From contig VGZA01000032.1 in assembly GCA_016872775.1 (NCBI GenBank), positions 1-64,000 of the forward strand: a DNA stretch of 64,000 bases, given 5' to 3'. A program made the translations under genes and the position numbers. Under the pieces are notes generated by a model, which was not told where the DNA came from, ran no database searches, and saw only the letters and a list, made by a program, of their open reading frames with translations. Source of the stretch: Planctomycetota bacterium. Its GTDB lineage: Bacteria; Planctomycetota; Planctomycetia; Pirellulales; Pirellulaceae. Of the stretch, positions 53,310 through 62,933 are shown piece by piece; the first letter of the stretch is position 1, and each line of letters begins with the position of its first letter.

Positions 53310-53366
53310 TTGATTTTTGCGATCTTGGCGCCTTTGCGAGAGCCAATGTGTCTTTGCGAGAGCCGA
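53310..53366. repeat. CTTTGCGAGAGCC-type repeat text
   Basis: Runs such as GGCGCCTTTGCGAGAGCC and GTCTTTGCGAGAGCC follow the sulfite-oxidase-type gene. Similar text (TCTTTGCGTCTCTGCGCC, CTCTGCGAGAGCAAATTCC) recurs at about 55038-55100, on the other side of the BBP7 gene. This is a low-complexity dispersed repeat. Confidence 0.6.
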
Positions 53367-54782
53367 TCAGAAATCCCGCGATAGACCGAATCGCAGTCCT
53401 TGGGCCCAAAAGTCGGAGGTGATGCCGGGGAATTCGGGGCGCGCCGCGCCATTCAACACGCCGGGCGGAATCTGCGACGTATTGATCGAAGTGTCGGTCT
53501 GTTCGCCCGCGCGCCAGACGTTGGTCATGTACACCATCGAGTATCCAATCGATCCGGACCAACCGCAGGGAAGTTCCCGGCGCAGAGTCAACCCGAATTC
53601 AGTGACCGTGCCGAAGCGGTCCTGTGTGAACAGTCCGCTGTTGCTGGCCTGCGCCAACAATCCTCCATTCGCCGCCGCCGCGGCGCCGCCCGCCGGTGTC
53701 GTGACGGTGCGACCTTCAATCGCCGCTCGCGTTTCGACATTCCCCAGTCCCACCCGCGCAGTCCAGTCCCACGACCAGCACGGCGAAATGATCCCTTGCC
53801 CCATCACGCCCAGTTCAACTCCGCGAAACGTATTCGTGGTATGAAACTGGTCGACCAGCGAAGTGGTCGTTCCCTGATTCGGCGCCGCCAGCGCCGTGGT
53901 CGATTCCACAATCCGCAACCGGTCGCGAAGCTGGGCATCGCGATAGCCAATCAGCCAATCCCAGCGCGCCATGCAGCTTTGATACGACGTGTGCCGGAAG
54001 AGGATTTCGTAAGTTTGGAATTCGGTGCTGGCGAGGATATCGAGCGTGCCTCGGACAACGCCGGCACTGTTGATCAGCCGCGCATCGGGTGCGAGGACCG
54101 CCTGGTTCAGGTTGGTGAAGGGCCGTGCCAGTAGCGGAAAATTGAGCGCGTCGCCTTGAAACGTAGTGGAATCGTTGCCCAGGAACGCGTAGCTGAAATC
54201 GACCCCGAAACTCGGATCGAATCCAAATCGACGACCGATCGTAAATCGGCCTCCCGAACTCGAGCCATCATTCAGGTCCTCGTTCCCGAACACGATCGTC
54301 GCCGCGGGGAGAATCCCGCCATTAGGTGTGATCGTCGCCAGCGCCGGCGTCCCCATTCCCCGCTTCCACCACAACAGATACTCGGCGGAACACCACCACT
54401 GCGGCCCGCAAAAGGCGGCGCCACAATCGTCGCAGCCGTCTTCGTAAAAGAGACCGGTTTCGGAATCATCCCAGAGCTGGTCGGGCAGTTGCTCGGTGTC
54501 GTCCGCGACGATCGGTGAATCGGTTTCGTCCTGGTATCCGACCCTCGCGATACCCTCGTCAATCTCGCCGACCGTCGCATTTCGCTGAGTTCCCGTGACG
54601 TAGTCGCCGCGCCGAGCAACCTTCAGGTGTTTCGGCACGAAGCCGAACGGAAAGTTCCGCAATTCGGGATCGCCGGCCCGTGGCGGCACCGGCAGGGTCC
54701 TTTCCTGCGCCATGCTCGGCCCGCAGATCGCCAAGATCACGTACAATCCCCAAGCGGCATGCCGGCGGTTGAAACGGTGCAT
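53367..54782 (-). CDS. BBP7-type outer-membrane beta-barrel protein
   Basis: The 471-aa product has a cleavable signal (MHRFNRRHAAWGLYVILAICGPSMAQ) and a long beta-rich region with repeated aromatic strands ('FCGPQWWCSAEYLLWW', 'RWDWLIGYRDAQLRDRL', 'SIGYSMVYMTNVWRAG', 'FWAQGLRFGLSRDF'). It ends in an alternating pattern with a terminal Phe, as in porin-type barrels. It matches the BBP7 family, abundant in planctomycetes, by the 'WWCSAEYLLWWKRGMGTPALAT' block. AAAGGA lies before the start at 54782. Substrate not known; it may be a porin or adhesion protein. Confidence 0.85.
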   Translation of the reverse strand: MHRFNRRHAAWGLYVILAICGPSMAQERTLPVPPRAGDPELRNFPFGFVPKHLKVARRGDYVTGTQRNATVGEIDEGIARVGYQDETDSPIVADDTEQLPDQLWDDSETGLFYEDGCDDCGAAFCGPQWWCSAEYLLWWKRGMGTPALATITPNGGILPAATIVFGNEDLNDGSSSGGRFTIGRRFGFDPSFGVDFSYAFLGNDSTTFQGDALNFPLLARPFTNLNQAVLAPDARLINSAGVVRGTLDILASTEFQTYEILFRHTSYQSCMARWDWLIGYRDAQLRDRLRIVESTTALAAPNQGTTTSLVDQFHTTNTFRGVELGVMGQGIISPCWSWDWTARVGLGNVETRAAIEGRTVTTPAGGAAAAANGGLLAQASNSGLFTQDRFGTVTEFGLTLRRELPCGWSGSIGYSMVYMTNVWRAGEQTDTSINTSQIPPGVLNGAARPEFPGITSDFWAQGLRFGLSRDF

Positions 54783-55105
54783 CGAACGGTCCTTTCTGTT
54801 CGGTGTACCCGTATATCGGTCAAAGACCGGATAATCGTTAAACTCTGCTCAAATTATCAGTCCTCCAAACGGCGCACCGATCGGAATCGGGACTGCCTAG
54901 CCATTGCTAGCAGGCGGTCTAGTATCACACAAAGGCGCGTCCGTCAGACATGCCGTCAGGTGTCACGCAAAATCGCAAAGAAAGTGAGTAAAATCCGATT
55001 CCGATTACGGATTTTCATTCGAAACAATCGACCTTTCTTCTTTGCGTCTCTGCGCCTTTGCGATAACCAATTCCTCTGCGAGAGCAAATTCCTCTGCGAA
55101 AAAAC
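54783..55105. other. Intergenic stretch upstream of the BBP7 gene
   Basis: No gene seen. It holds the BBP7 gene's likely upstream region (GGTCTTTGACCGATATACG near 54810-54828 on the minus strand) and CTTTGCGTCTCTGCGCCTT-type repeat text at 55038-55100. Its right part runs into the end of the amidotransferase-like remnant. Confidence 0.6.
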
Positions 55106-55640
55106 TCAGCCGATGCGCCGCATCACCCATTCCAGGCTGAGACAGACCAGGATCATCAACCAGATTGGTGCGCGGTCCCAGAACGGAGTGCGGGTCACGA
55201 CAATATCGCCGCGCGTCGCGGGCAGGCTTCGCAGGAACTGCCGCAGTTCGGACGCCGAGTGCAGAACCTGGCCCCCGCGGCTTGCGCCAGAACCGCCGAA
55301 AGTAGCGGTTATCACCGCCCTCTCCCCATTGCGATTCAAAAAACCGTCCCCAGTCAACCGTTGTGTCCGGCGCGAATGCGAACGTACGACCTTTCCCGTA
55401 CGATTCGCAAGCGAAGACCGGCATGATGCCGGCCTTGGGGGATCGGGGTGGCGGAGACCGCCAGCAGCGTGGCCGCCGGTTTCAGTCGCGTCATGTAGTT
55501 TGTTCCGCCAAACGGCGGCATCGCGTCCAGGATGCGGCGATTCTGCGCCGGATCGATCACAAATTCAAACGGCTGTTCGCAGGGCACCAGCGTCAACGGC
55601 AGGGTAACCAGGGGTGGTGGCGCGGCGATCGGCGACCTTT
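55106..55640 (-). pseudogene. Remnant of a glutamine amidotransferase-like membrane protein
   Basis: Two frames carry pieces of one protein's C-terminus. First 'FEFVIDPAQNRRILDAMPPFGGTNYMTRLKPAATLLAVSATPIP', then a one-base C insertion at 55437-55441 shifts to 'GIMPVFACESYGKGRTFAFAPDTTVDWGRFFESQWGEGGDNRYFRRFWR'. After an internal deletion a third frame gives 'GQVLHSASELRQFLRSLPATRGDIVVTRTPFWDRAPIWLMILVCLSLEWVMRRIG' with a terminal membrane span. The pieces resemble the end of large planctomycete amidotransferase-like proteins (PF07090/DUF1355-like, inference). The N-terminal bulk is absent. Confidence 0.72.
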
Positions 55641-55743
55641 TTGCACTACCGATTCGCGGACGATGCCCGTTTCCTGTTTGTCGTTCGTAGTGCACAATAT
55701 GGTGCATCGCCACGCCACCGCCGTCATGCGGCGACGGAATGCA

Positions 55744-58700
55744 ATGGATCGCACTGCAACGGAACTCGAGGCCCAGATTGACGCGGCGATGCTCCGCGAT
55801 CGCCACCGATTGCGTCAGCGGCTGCGCCAATGGCAGAAGGTTCGCCGCGCAAGGCAGCCTCACGAGGAGTTGTTGGGGCAGCTGCAGCGCGACATTCAGC
55901 GTTCCGTCGAGATTCGTCGGCACCGCGAACTGCACCGGCCTCGCCTGCAGTATGACGCTTCGCTGCCGGTGACGCAGCATCACGACGAACTTGCCGATGC
56001 GATCTTCGAGAATCCGGTCGTGATCGTCTGCGGAGAGACCGGCTCCGGTAAGTCGACGCAACTTCCCAAAATCTGTCTTGAACTGGGACGTGGCGTAGAG
56101 GCATGGATCGGCCACACGCAACCCCGTCGGATTGCCGCGCGCTCGGTCGCCGCCCGTATCGCCCAGGAACTCGGTACTCCGCTCGGTTCGGCTGTCGGAT
56201 TTAAGATCCGTTTCCAGGAATCGGTTCGCCCGGAGTCGTACATCAAGCTGATGACCGACGGAATCCTGCTGGCCGAGACGCAAACCGACCGGCGGCTCGA
56301 GCAGTACGATACGCTGATCATCGACGAGGCCCACGAACGGTCCCTGAATATCGACTTCCTGCTCGGATTTCTCCGCGACCTGTTACCGTACCGCCCGGAC
56401 CTGAAGTTGATCATCACCTCCGCGACGATCGACGCGGAGAGATTCAGCCAGCACTTCCGCCGCGATGGGTACGGGGCACCGATCGTCGAGGTATCCGGGC
56501 GGACCTGGCCGGTCGAGATTCGGTACCACGAGCCGATGTCCGCCGCTGGTCGGGACGGCGAATCGGATATTCCGCGGCAGGTGGTCGACGCGCTGGAGGA
56601 GTTCCGCCACCTGCCGAAGGGCGACTTGCTTGTGTTTCTGCCCACGGAGTACCTGATTCTGGAAACGGCCCGCGCGGTGCGGGGCATCGAGTTTCCCGGC
56701 GATGGTCGGCCCGCCGAGGTGCTGCCCCTCTACGCGCGGTTGTCGGGCAAGGAGCAGCAGAGGATCTTTGAGCCGCACGAGGGGCGGCGGATAGTCCTGG
56801 CGACGAATGTCGCCGAGTCGTCGTTGACGGTGCCAGGAATCCGGTACGTCATCGATACCGGAACGGCGCGCATCAGCCGCTACTCCTCGCGCAGCCGGCT
56901 GCAACGATTACCGATTGAGCGTGTTTCGCGCGCCTCGGCCGACCAACGCGCCGGGCGCTGTGGGCGGATCGGGCCGGGCGTCTGCGTGCGTCTCTATTCC
57001 CAGGACGACTACTTTTCACGAGAACAATACACGGTCCCCGAGATTCGACGAACGAATCTGGCGTCCGTCATCCTGCGAACGACGTCTTTGCGTCTCGGTT
57101 CGGTCGAACATTTCCCTTTTCTTGACCCGCCGCATGCGGACATGGTCCGCGATGGTTACGAGACACTGTTTGAGATCGGCGCCCTGACCGCGCAACACGA
57201 ACTGACTCCACTCGGACAGCGCTTGGCGCAGCTGCCCGTCGACCCGCGTGTGGCCCGAATGATCGTGGCGGGCGCGGACGAGCGTTGCCTGCCGGAGATC
57301 CTGATCATCGCCTCCGCGCTGGAAGTCCAGGATCCACGCGAACGACCGGTCGATCGCCAGGCCCAGGCGGACGAAGCGCATCGCGGTTTTCTCGATGCGA
57401 ACTCCGACTTTCTCGGCTATCTAAAGCTGTGGCATTTTTATCGGGAGCTGCGCGAATCGCACGGGGAGCGGCAGACGCGCCGGCGCTGCCAGGAGGCCTT
57501 TCTGTCGTTCCAGCGGTTGCGGGAGTGGAGCGACATTCATCGCCAGTTGTGCGAACTGGTCGAGGAATCTTCGCAGCGGCGCGGTCGCCGGCTTGGCGCG
57601 ACGCGGCCATCCGCCTGCGTCTCGCAGCCGATCGACCTGTCCGCGGAGCAAAGCGAAAACCACAGCCATCCGCGCGATCCGGCCCGCTATGCCGCGATCC
57701 ACCGCGCCATCCTGTCGGGGCTGCTGTCGGGAGTCGCGCTGAAGTCCGACGAATTCGAATATACCGGCGCGCAGGGGATCAAGCTGGCGATCTGGCCCGG
57801 CTCCGGCGTCTTCCAACAGCGTCCGAAATGGATCGTGGCCGCCGAACTGGTCGAGACCTCGCGACGATATGCCCGGACCGTCGCGCGCATCGACCCGGCC
57901 TGGATCGAGCCGCTGGCTCGACACCTGATCGAAAAAAACCACCGCGACCCGTTCTGGAGCCGCGCCGATGGCGCGGGACTGCTGCTGGAACGCGTCACCC
58001 TGTTCGGACTGCCGATCGTCAAACGTCGCCGGGTTCGTTGCGCCCCGATCGATCCGCGGACCGCCCGGGAGCTGTTGATCTGGAATGGACTGGTCGAGGG
58101 CGATCTCGACATGCGCGCGGCGTTCCTGCGCCGCAATCAGGAGCTGATCGCCGACCTGAATCGGCGCGCCGCCAAATCCCGGACCCGGTCGGGGCTCGTC
58201 AGTCAGCAGGCCTGCGCGGACTTCTACCAGGCGAGGCTTCCGGTCCACGTTGTCGACGCCGCCGCGCTGCACTACTGGCAACGCAAAACGGAACAACACG
58301 ACCCGCGACAGCTGCTGATGACCGCCGCCGATCTGCTGGAGAATCCCCAATCGCTCCACGACGCCGACGCGGCGGAATTTCCCGACGAGTTCCCGATCGA
58401 TGACCTCACGCTGCCGCTGGAGTACCGATTCGAGCCCGGTTCGGAGGACGACGGTGTCACGATCGTCGTTCCGGTACGCGCACTGGCGAAGCTCCGCAAC
58501 GATCAACTCGATTGGCTCGTGCCAGGCATGCTTCCGGAAAAGGTCGAGGCCTTGCTGCGTCTGTTGCCGAAATCCCAACGCCGCGAATTGCCGCCGGCGC
58601 AGGAAGCGGCCCGACGGATCATGCCGCTGCTCGAGTACCGCTCCGGATCGTTCCTGCCCGCGCTGGCCGCGGCCACCTCGCGCATCGGCAATGCGCCGGT

Positions 58701-59766
58701 CGATCCGCAGGAATTCCCACTGGATCGGATTCCCTACCACCTGCGAATGAAGATTCGCGTGGTCAACGACCAGGGGATGACGCTCGCGCGCGGCACCGAC
58801 GCCGATGCCCTGCGGCAACTGCTCGGCATCACCGCACGCGTCAATCACGAAGTCGACGAGCCAGGCTGGCGACGGATCGGAATTTCGACCTGGGATTTCG
58901 GCGAGCTGCCACCAAGGCTGGAGATCCGACGCGGCGGAATCCGCATGCCAGCCTTTCCGTGCCTGGTCGACCAAGGACCAGATGTCATGCTGACGCTGCT
59001 CGATGACGCCGAACTCGCCGACTACCTGACTCGGCGAGCCATTCGCCGGCTGCTGGCGCTGAAAGAATCGGCCAGCCTCGAGCCGCTGGTGGAGTGGCTT
59101 CCGCTCTGGCCCCACTGGACCCGTCAACTGGCCACGATCGCCCCAGCCGACGGGCTGCGAAGCCACCTGATTGAACGGCTGATCGACCAGGCATACTTGA
59201 ATGAGCAGACCATGCCGCGCCGCGCCGAAGAATTCCAGAAGTGCCTGGAACAGGGACGCGACGCCAGCGATCTGACGATCCATGAAATCGCCCGTGTGCT
59301 GACTCCGCTGATGCGCGAGTACGAACAGATTTGCGAGTCACTCCAGACGCCACGCGTTCAGGCTCTGCCTCCTGTCGTCGACGATCTTTGCGAACAGCTC
59401 GATCACTTGATCTTCGACGGGTTCCTGGTCGACGTTCCGTGGCGCTGGTGGGCACATTACCCCAGGTACTTGCGCGGAATTCGCCAGCGAATGGAGCGGC
59501 TGCGCGACGGCAGCGTCGAGCGTGATCGGCGCGCGCACGAACGTTTCCAGATCTGGTGGAATCGCTATAAAGAACGCGATGCGGCCGACCAGGCCCAAGG
59601 GCGATTCGAGCCGGCACTCGAAACGTTCCGCTGGCTGCTGGAAGAATATCGGGTCTCGTTGTTCGCCCAGTCGCTGGGCACCGAGTCGCCGATCTCGGAG
59701 AAGAAACTGCAGTATCACTGGCGACTATTGACCGGCACCGAAGCACCCAACAGGAGAGGAACATGA
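55744..59766 (+). CDS. hrpA: ATP-dependent RNA helicase HrpA-like (DEAH box)
   Basis: The ~1,340-aa helicase unwinds RNA in the cytoplasm. Walker A is 'GETGSGKSTQLPK' near residue 97, the DEAH box is in 'LIIDEAHERSLNIDFLLG' near 194, motif III is SAT in 'LIITSATIDAERFS' near 222, and motif VI 'ADQRAGRCGRIGPG' near 400. The C-terminal part 'RYAAIHRAILSGLLSGVALK' and the DUF3418-like end match HrpA, whose E. coli length is about 1,300. The ATG at 55744 (MDRTATELEAQ) was chosen as homology begins there; the open frame runs further upstream. It overlaps the next gene by four bases (ATGA). Confidence 0.92.
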   Translation: MDRTATELEAQIDAAMLRDRHRLRQRLRQWQKVRRARQPHEELLGQLQRDIQRSVEIRRHRELHRPRLQYDASLPVTQHHDELADAIFENPVVIVCGETGSGKSTQLPKICLELGRGVEAWIGHTQPRRIAARSVAARIAQELGTPLGSAVGFKIRFQESVRPESYIKLMTDGILLAETQTDRRLEQYDTLIIDEAHERSLNIDFLLGFLRDLLPYRPDLKLIITSATIDAERFSQHFRRDGYGAPIVEVSGRTWPVEIRYHEPMSAAGRDGESDIPRQVVDALEEFRHLPKGDLLVFLPTEYLILETARAVRGIEFPGDGRPAEVLPLYARLSGKEQQRIFEPHEGRRIVLATNVAESSLTVPGIRYVIDTGTARISRYSSRSRLQRLPIERVSRASADQRAGRCGRIGPGVCVRLYSQDDYFSREQYTVPEIRRTNLASVILRTTSLRLGSVEHFPFLDPPHADMVRDGYETLFEIGALTAQHELTPLGQRLAQLPVDPRVARMIVAGADERCLPEILIIASALEVQDPRERPVDRQAQADEAHRGFLDANSDFLGYLKLWHFYRELRESHGERQTRRRCQEAFLSFQRLREWSDIHRQLCELVEESSQRRGRRLGATRPSACVSQPIDLSAEQSENHSHPRDPARYAAIHRAILSGLLSGVALKSDEFEYTGAQGIKLAIWPGSGVFQQRPKWIVAAELVETSRRYARTVARIDPAWIEPLARHLIEKNHRDPFWSRADGAGLLLERVTLFGLPIVKRRRVRCAPIDPRTARELLIWNGLVEGDLDMRAAFLRRNQELIADLNRRAAKSRTRSGLVSQQACADFYQARLPVHVVDAAALHYWQRKTEQHDPRQLLMTAADLLENPQSLHDADAAEFPDEFPIDDLTLPLEYRFEPGSEDDGVTIVVPVRALAKLRNDQLDWLVPGMLPEKVEALLRLLPKSQRRELPPAQEAARRIMPLLEYRSGSFLPALAAATSRIGNAPVDPQEFPLDRIPYHLRMKIRVVNDQGMTLARGTDADALRQLLGITARVNHEVDEPGWRRIGISTWDFGELPPRLEIRRGGIRMPAFPCLVDQGPDVMLTLLDDAELADYLTRRAIRRLLALKESASLEPLVEWLPLWPHWTRQLATIAPADGLRSHLIERLIDQAYLNEQTMPRRAEEFQKCLEQGRDASDLTIHEIARVLTPLMREYEQICESLQTPRVQALPPVVDDLCEQLDHLIFDGFLVDVPWRWWAHYPRYLRGIRQRMERLRDGSVERDRRAHERFQIWWNRYKERDAADQAQGRFEPALETFRWLLEEYRVSLFAQSLGTESPISEKKLQYHWRLLTGTEAPNRRGT

Positions 59767-60764
59767 CCGTGAAGTCGGAAACCTCCGAGATCGATCGCCG
59801 ACAATTCCTGTACCGTTCCCTGGCTGCGGCGTCAGTCGCCGGCGCAGCCCCATTGCGTCCGGAGACCCTCGCGGCGATCGAAGATCCACCCGCATCGATC
59901 GAGCTGCGCGGTGGTGAACTCACCGCAATCGTGGGTGACAATTCGGCGTCCGGAGAACATCGGACGGGATACAACGGAGTCTGGAGCCTGCGGCATGCTT
60001 CCAGCACCCGCAACCTTTTTGTACCCGCGGTCGCCGGTCTGAACCTGGAGCACATTGTCACTGGCGAGCATCTCGACGACTCCAAGACGTTTTTCGAGCC
60101 GCGGAATGCGCCGATGACATTGCGTCCGATCGATCGCTCCGAAGTAGAATTGCACCAGCCGCCAACGCCCACCTATCAGGTCGAAAGTTGGACACGGTTC
60201 AAGATCACGCCGCCATATTACCTCGATATGGAATTCCGCTGCCGCGCCCACCAACCGCTCTTCCCACGCGGTTACCTGACATTGTTCTGGGCCAGCTACA
60301 TCAACGCGCCCTCCGATAAGTCGATCTATTTTCAGGGAGGACTTGAAGGCCAGAAGCCTCCGCTCTGGACGCAATTCTGCACGCAATTCCATAACGACCA
60401 GAGCACCGTGCGGCACCGCGACGACGACTTCGTGATGTCGTTTCCCGAAGGCGGCCGAGAAGCCCTGTTCAAGAACCTCTCTCGCTTCCGATTCGATCGC
60501 CCATTCTTCTACGGCAACTTCGATGATCTGATCTGGCTGGTGATGTTCGACCGCGCCAGCGGGATCCGCTTCACCCACTCGCCCAGCGGCGGCGGAGTCA
60601 ATGCCGACCTGCAGACCACGAATCCAGCCTGGGACTTTCAGTTCCTCATACCGGAACCAGAAATCGGGAAGGACTATCGCTTCCGAATTCGAACAGCCTT
60701 GCGACCTGCCTGCTCACGCGAGGAAATTCTACGCGAAGTCGAAAAGTGGCCGGCAGCGGAATGA
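59763..60764 (+). CDS. Tat-exported hypothetical protein
   Basis: The 333-aa product is not recognised. A twin-arginine motif 'DRRQFLYRSLAAASVAGAA' (about 11-29) marks export in folded form. The mature part is beta-rich with many aromatic residues ('YQVESWTRFKITPPYYLDMEFRC', 'FPRGYLTLFWASYINAPSDKSIYFQG', 'DFVMSFPEGGREALFKNLSRFRFDRPFFYGNF', 'AWDFQFLIPEPEIGKDYRFRIRTAL'), perhaps a sugar-binding or hydrolase-like sandwich. Its start overlaps the helicase stop by four bases, which is coupling rather than a sign of shared function. Function unknown. Confidence 0.85.
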   Translation: MTVKSETSEIDRRQFLYRSLAAASVAGAAPLRPETLAAIEDPPASIELRGGELTAIVGDNSASGEHRTGYNGVWSLRHASSTRNLFVPAVAGLNLEHIVTGEHLDDSKTFFEPRNAPMTLRPIDRSEVELHQPPTPTYQVESWTRFKITPPYYLDMEFRCRAHQPLFPRGYLTLFWASYINAPSDKSIYFQGGLEGQKPPLWTQFCTQFHNDQSTVRHRDDDFVMSFPEGGREALFKNLSRFRFDRPFFYGNFDDLIWLVMFDRASGIRFTHSPSGGGVNADLQTTNPAWDFQFLIPEPEIGKDYRFRIRTALRPACSREEILREVEKWPAAE

Positions 60765-60789
60765 GGTTACGGGTTACGGGGGGAATCCT

Positions 60790-60825
60790 GTGTGCCACGG
60801 GTGAGGGCCGTCCCGAGCCCGTGCC
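60790..60825 (+). repeat. Dispersed hairpin repeat, copy f
   Basis: Reads GTGTGCCACGGGTGAGGG then CCGTCCCGAGCCCGTGCC: the complete 36-base form with both arms. It faces copy g (60978) in the opposite orientation across 150 bases and is preceded by TTACGGGTTACGGGG heptamers. Confidence 0.92.
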
Positions 60826-60950
60826 CAAGCGGCCGAGTTGAACGGAATGTGTGATACCGGGCCGAATCATTCATCGTGGGATAGGTCGAGCTCTTGCAAT
60901 CGTCCGTCGATCAAATCGTGGTTGGGGCTTCCAGCCACAACCTGACAACC

Positions 60951-61024
60951 TGATCTGATATACGATTCACTTGGGCAGCACGGGCTCGGGACGGCCCTCA
61001 CCCGTGGCACACAGGATTCCCCCC
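60951..61024 (-). repeat. Extended 74-bp repeat containing hairpin copy g
   Basis: The hairpin repeat lies at 60978-61012 within a 74-base unit that starts TGATCTGATATACGATTCAC and ends GATTCCCCCC. A second 74-base unit at 62934-63007 matches in the same orientation at 63 of 74 positions by hand count, placing the phosphatase gene between direct repeats. Confidence 0.88.
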
Positions 61025-61035
61025 GATCCCCACCT

Positions 61036-62841
61036 TCACCAGGCGAGCGCTTCTTGCAGCGGCTGCTCTTCGTTGGCGGAGGGCGGATCGATGCCGAGCA
61101 ATTTTGCGACGGTCGACGCGACGGCTGCGGGACTTGTGGGGCGGTCGCACTTTGCCGGCTTGATGCCGCAGCCCAGTACGATCAACGGGACGTGCGAATC
61201 CATGGTCCAGGGACTGCCGTGGCTCGCCGGATGCGTCGACTGAATCTGGTAGGGCTTGTACGCATAGATGACGTCACCGCTGCGGTCGGCATTGAACGAA
61301 CGTTGCAGCAGTTTCAGGATCTGGGAATCCCGAGCAAGAAACGGCTGGTATTCGTCGGCCAGTTGCGCCTTGGCGCGTCCCGCGATCAGTTCGTCCCGCG
61401 TGGCGACGAACGCCACGCTATCCGATTGCAGGAAAAAATCGCGGACGACGGCTCGAGCCGCGATATACGCGTCGAGGTTTTCGAAGGAGCGACGATCGAG
61501 GAATAATTGGTGCGCATCCATGAACGCGACGAAATGCTGGGGGGTGCGTGGCGGGCCGAAGCGGGTCGCCAGGCGCGCTTCAAGTCGTTCCACAAACGCC
61601 GCCAGGTCCCCCAACGGTTTGCGTTTACCCGGCAGGCCCTGCGTCACGACATATTCGGGAATCGGCGTCACCCCGTGATCGGCCGTGAGAAACATCGTCC
61701 AGCGCCCCGTTCCGATGCGATTGTCGAGGTACTGCACGAACTCGCTCAACAGCTTGTCAGTGCGATAGGTCATGTCCTCCACTTCCAGACTATACGGTCC
61801 GTAGTTATGGCCGACATAGTCGTTGGAGGATAAGCCGACGTTCAGGATGTCGGGGACGTCGTCCATTCCCAGTTCTTCCGCTTCGATCGCCAGCTGCACC
61901 ACGCGCATGGTCAACTCGTTGCCAAAAGGACTGATCAGCAATTGCTTGTAGAATTTCGCAGTCAACTCCGTCGGCAACCGATGGGGAAATGCTCGGCTGA
62001 CACCGTCGGTCTCGCCTTCGAAGGGACTTTCGTCAGGATGCTGCGGGTGGTAAGCGTCTGCATCATAAAGCGGAGTCCACACTTTGCCGGCATAACCGGT
62101 GACGAAGTCCCCGGCGTTGATCTCTTTCATGTACCGCGGCAATTCGCTGCGATAGTAGCGGCTCGTGACCCATTTGCCGGTGTTCACATCGAACCAGTAG
62201 ACACCGCTGGGACGTATCCCCGACATCAATACCGCGGCCCGGTCCTTTAAGGTGACGCCGAGTACCTTGCCTTTTCCTTCGGTTGCATCCCGCCATGCGT
62301 CGCCGACCGTCGGTACCAGCAGGTTGGCGGGGGACACGCCCACATATTCCGACTTCGTGTACGGTGCGCCGACGATCGGCATCGACGGATCCTCGACACA
62401 ATAACGCTTGCTCCGCAAACGCTGATCGAACCATTCATTGTCAATAATCCCGTTGCGGTACGGGTAGGTACCGGTCATGATGACGGAGTGACCGGGGCCG
62501 GTCACCGTATAACCGTGGCGATGATGGCACTCCGTGAACCAGGCCGCCTGCCGTTCCGCCAGATGGAAAAAGCCGCCGGCCTGGAACCGGTCGCGAAAGC
62601 GAATCAGGAATTCGTAACTCAGCTGGTCCACCGCCATCACGACGATTAGCCGCGGTCTTTCCTCCGCGGACAGGTGACCCGCCGCCCAACTTGCTCCGAC
62701 CGCGAACAGCACGCCCAGGCTTTGCAGCCAGACCCGGGCATTCGTGAGCGCCTTCCGCATCCGATATCGGGAAATTTGCGGCAGCCGAGCCAACCGTTGC
62801 GGCGGGACATTTTCATGATTCGACACGGAGCCTGAGACCAT
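61036..62841 (-). CDS. PafA-like alkaline phosphatase / type I phosphodiesterase
   Basis: The exported enzyme (about 601 aa) hydrolyses phosphoesters at the cell surface. Seen: signal region 'MRKALTNARVWLQSLGVLFAVGASWAAG', metal ligand 'VVMAVDQLSYEFL', and the nucleophile Thr in 'GYTVTGPGHSVIMTGTYPYRNGIIDNEWFD', which resembles PafA ('TGPGH'). Further ligands are in 'VGLSSNDYVGHNYGPYSLEVED' and 'TADHGVTPIPEYV', and a final His in 'HGSPWTMDSHVPLIV'. A start at 62841 follows GGAG with good spacing, but the ATG at 62760 (MRKALTN) gives the better signal peptide. It is flanked by 74-bp direct repeats (60951-61024 and 62934-63007). Confidence 0.9.
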   Translation of the reverse strand: MVSGSVSNHENVPPQRLARLPQISRYRMRKALTNARVWLQSLGVLFAVGASWAAGHLSAEERPRLIVVMAVDQLSYEFLIRFRDRFQAGGFFHLAERQAAWFTECHHRHGYTVTGPGHSVIMTGTYPYRNGIIDNEWFDQRLRSKRYCVEDPSMPIVGAPYTKSEYVGVSPANLLVPTVGDAWRDATEGKGKVLGVTLKDRAAVLMSGIRPSGVYWFDVNTGKWVTSRYYRSELPRYMKEINAGDFVTGYAGKVWTPLYDADAYHPQHPDESPFEGETDGVSRAFPHRLPTELTAKFYKQLLISPFGNELTMRVVQLAIEAEELGMDDVPDILNVGLSSNDYVGHNYGPYSLEVEDMTYRTDKLLSEFVQYLDNRIGTGRWTMFLTADHGVTPIPEYVVTQGLPGKRKPLGDLAAFVERLEARLATRFGPPRTPQHFVAFMDAHQLFLDRRSFENLDAYIAARAVVRDFFLQSDSVAFVATRDELIAGRAKAQLADEYQPFLARDSQILKLLQRSFNADRSGDVIYAYKPYQIQSTHPASHGSPWTMDSHVPLIVLGCGIKPAKCDRPTSPAAVASTVAKLLGIDPPSANEEQPLQEALAW

Positions 62842-62933
62842 CCACTGTTCTCCAGGTTGATTTGGGCGGGACACAGTCCCGTTAGCGTAACCGATTTTCA
62901 AGGTTCGGGCGCGGGTTACGGGGAACGGGGACA

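Noticed and set aside
57421-59283. A 620-codon minus-strand open frame
   Set aside because: It lies opposite hrpA; the helicase motifs and C-terminus are on the plus strand.
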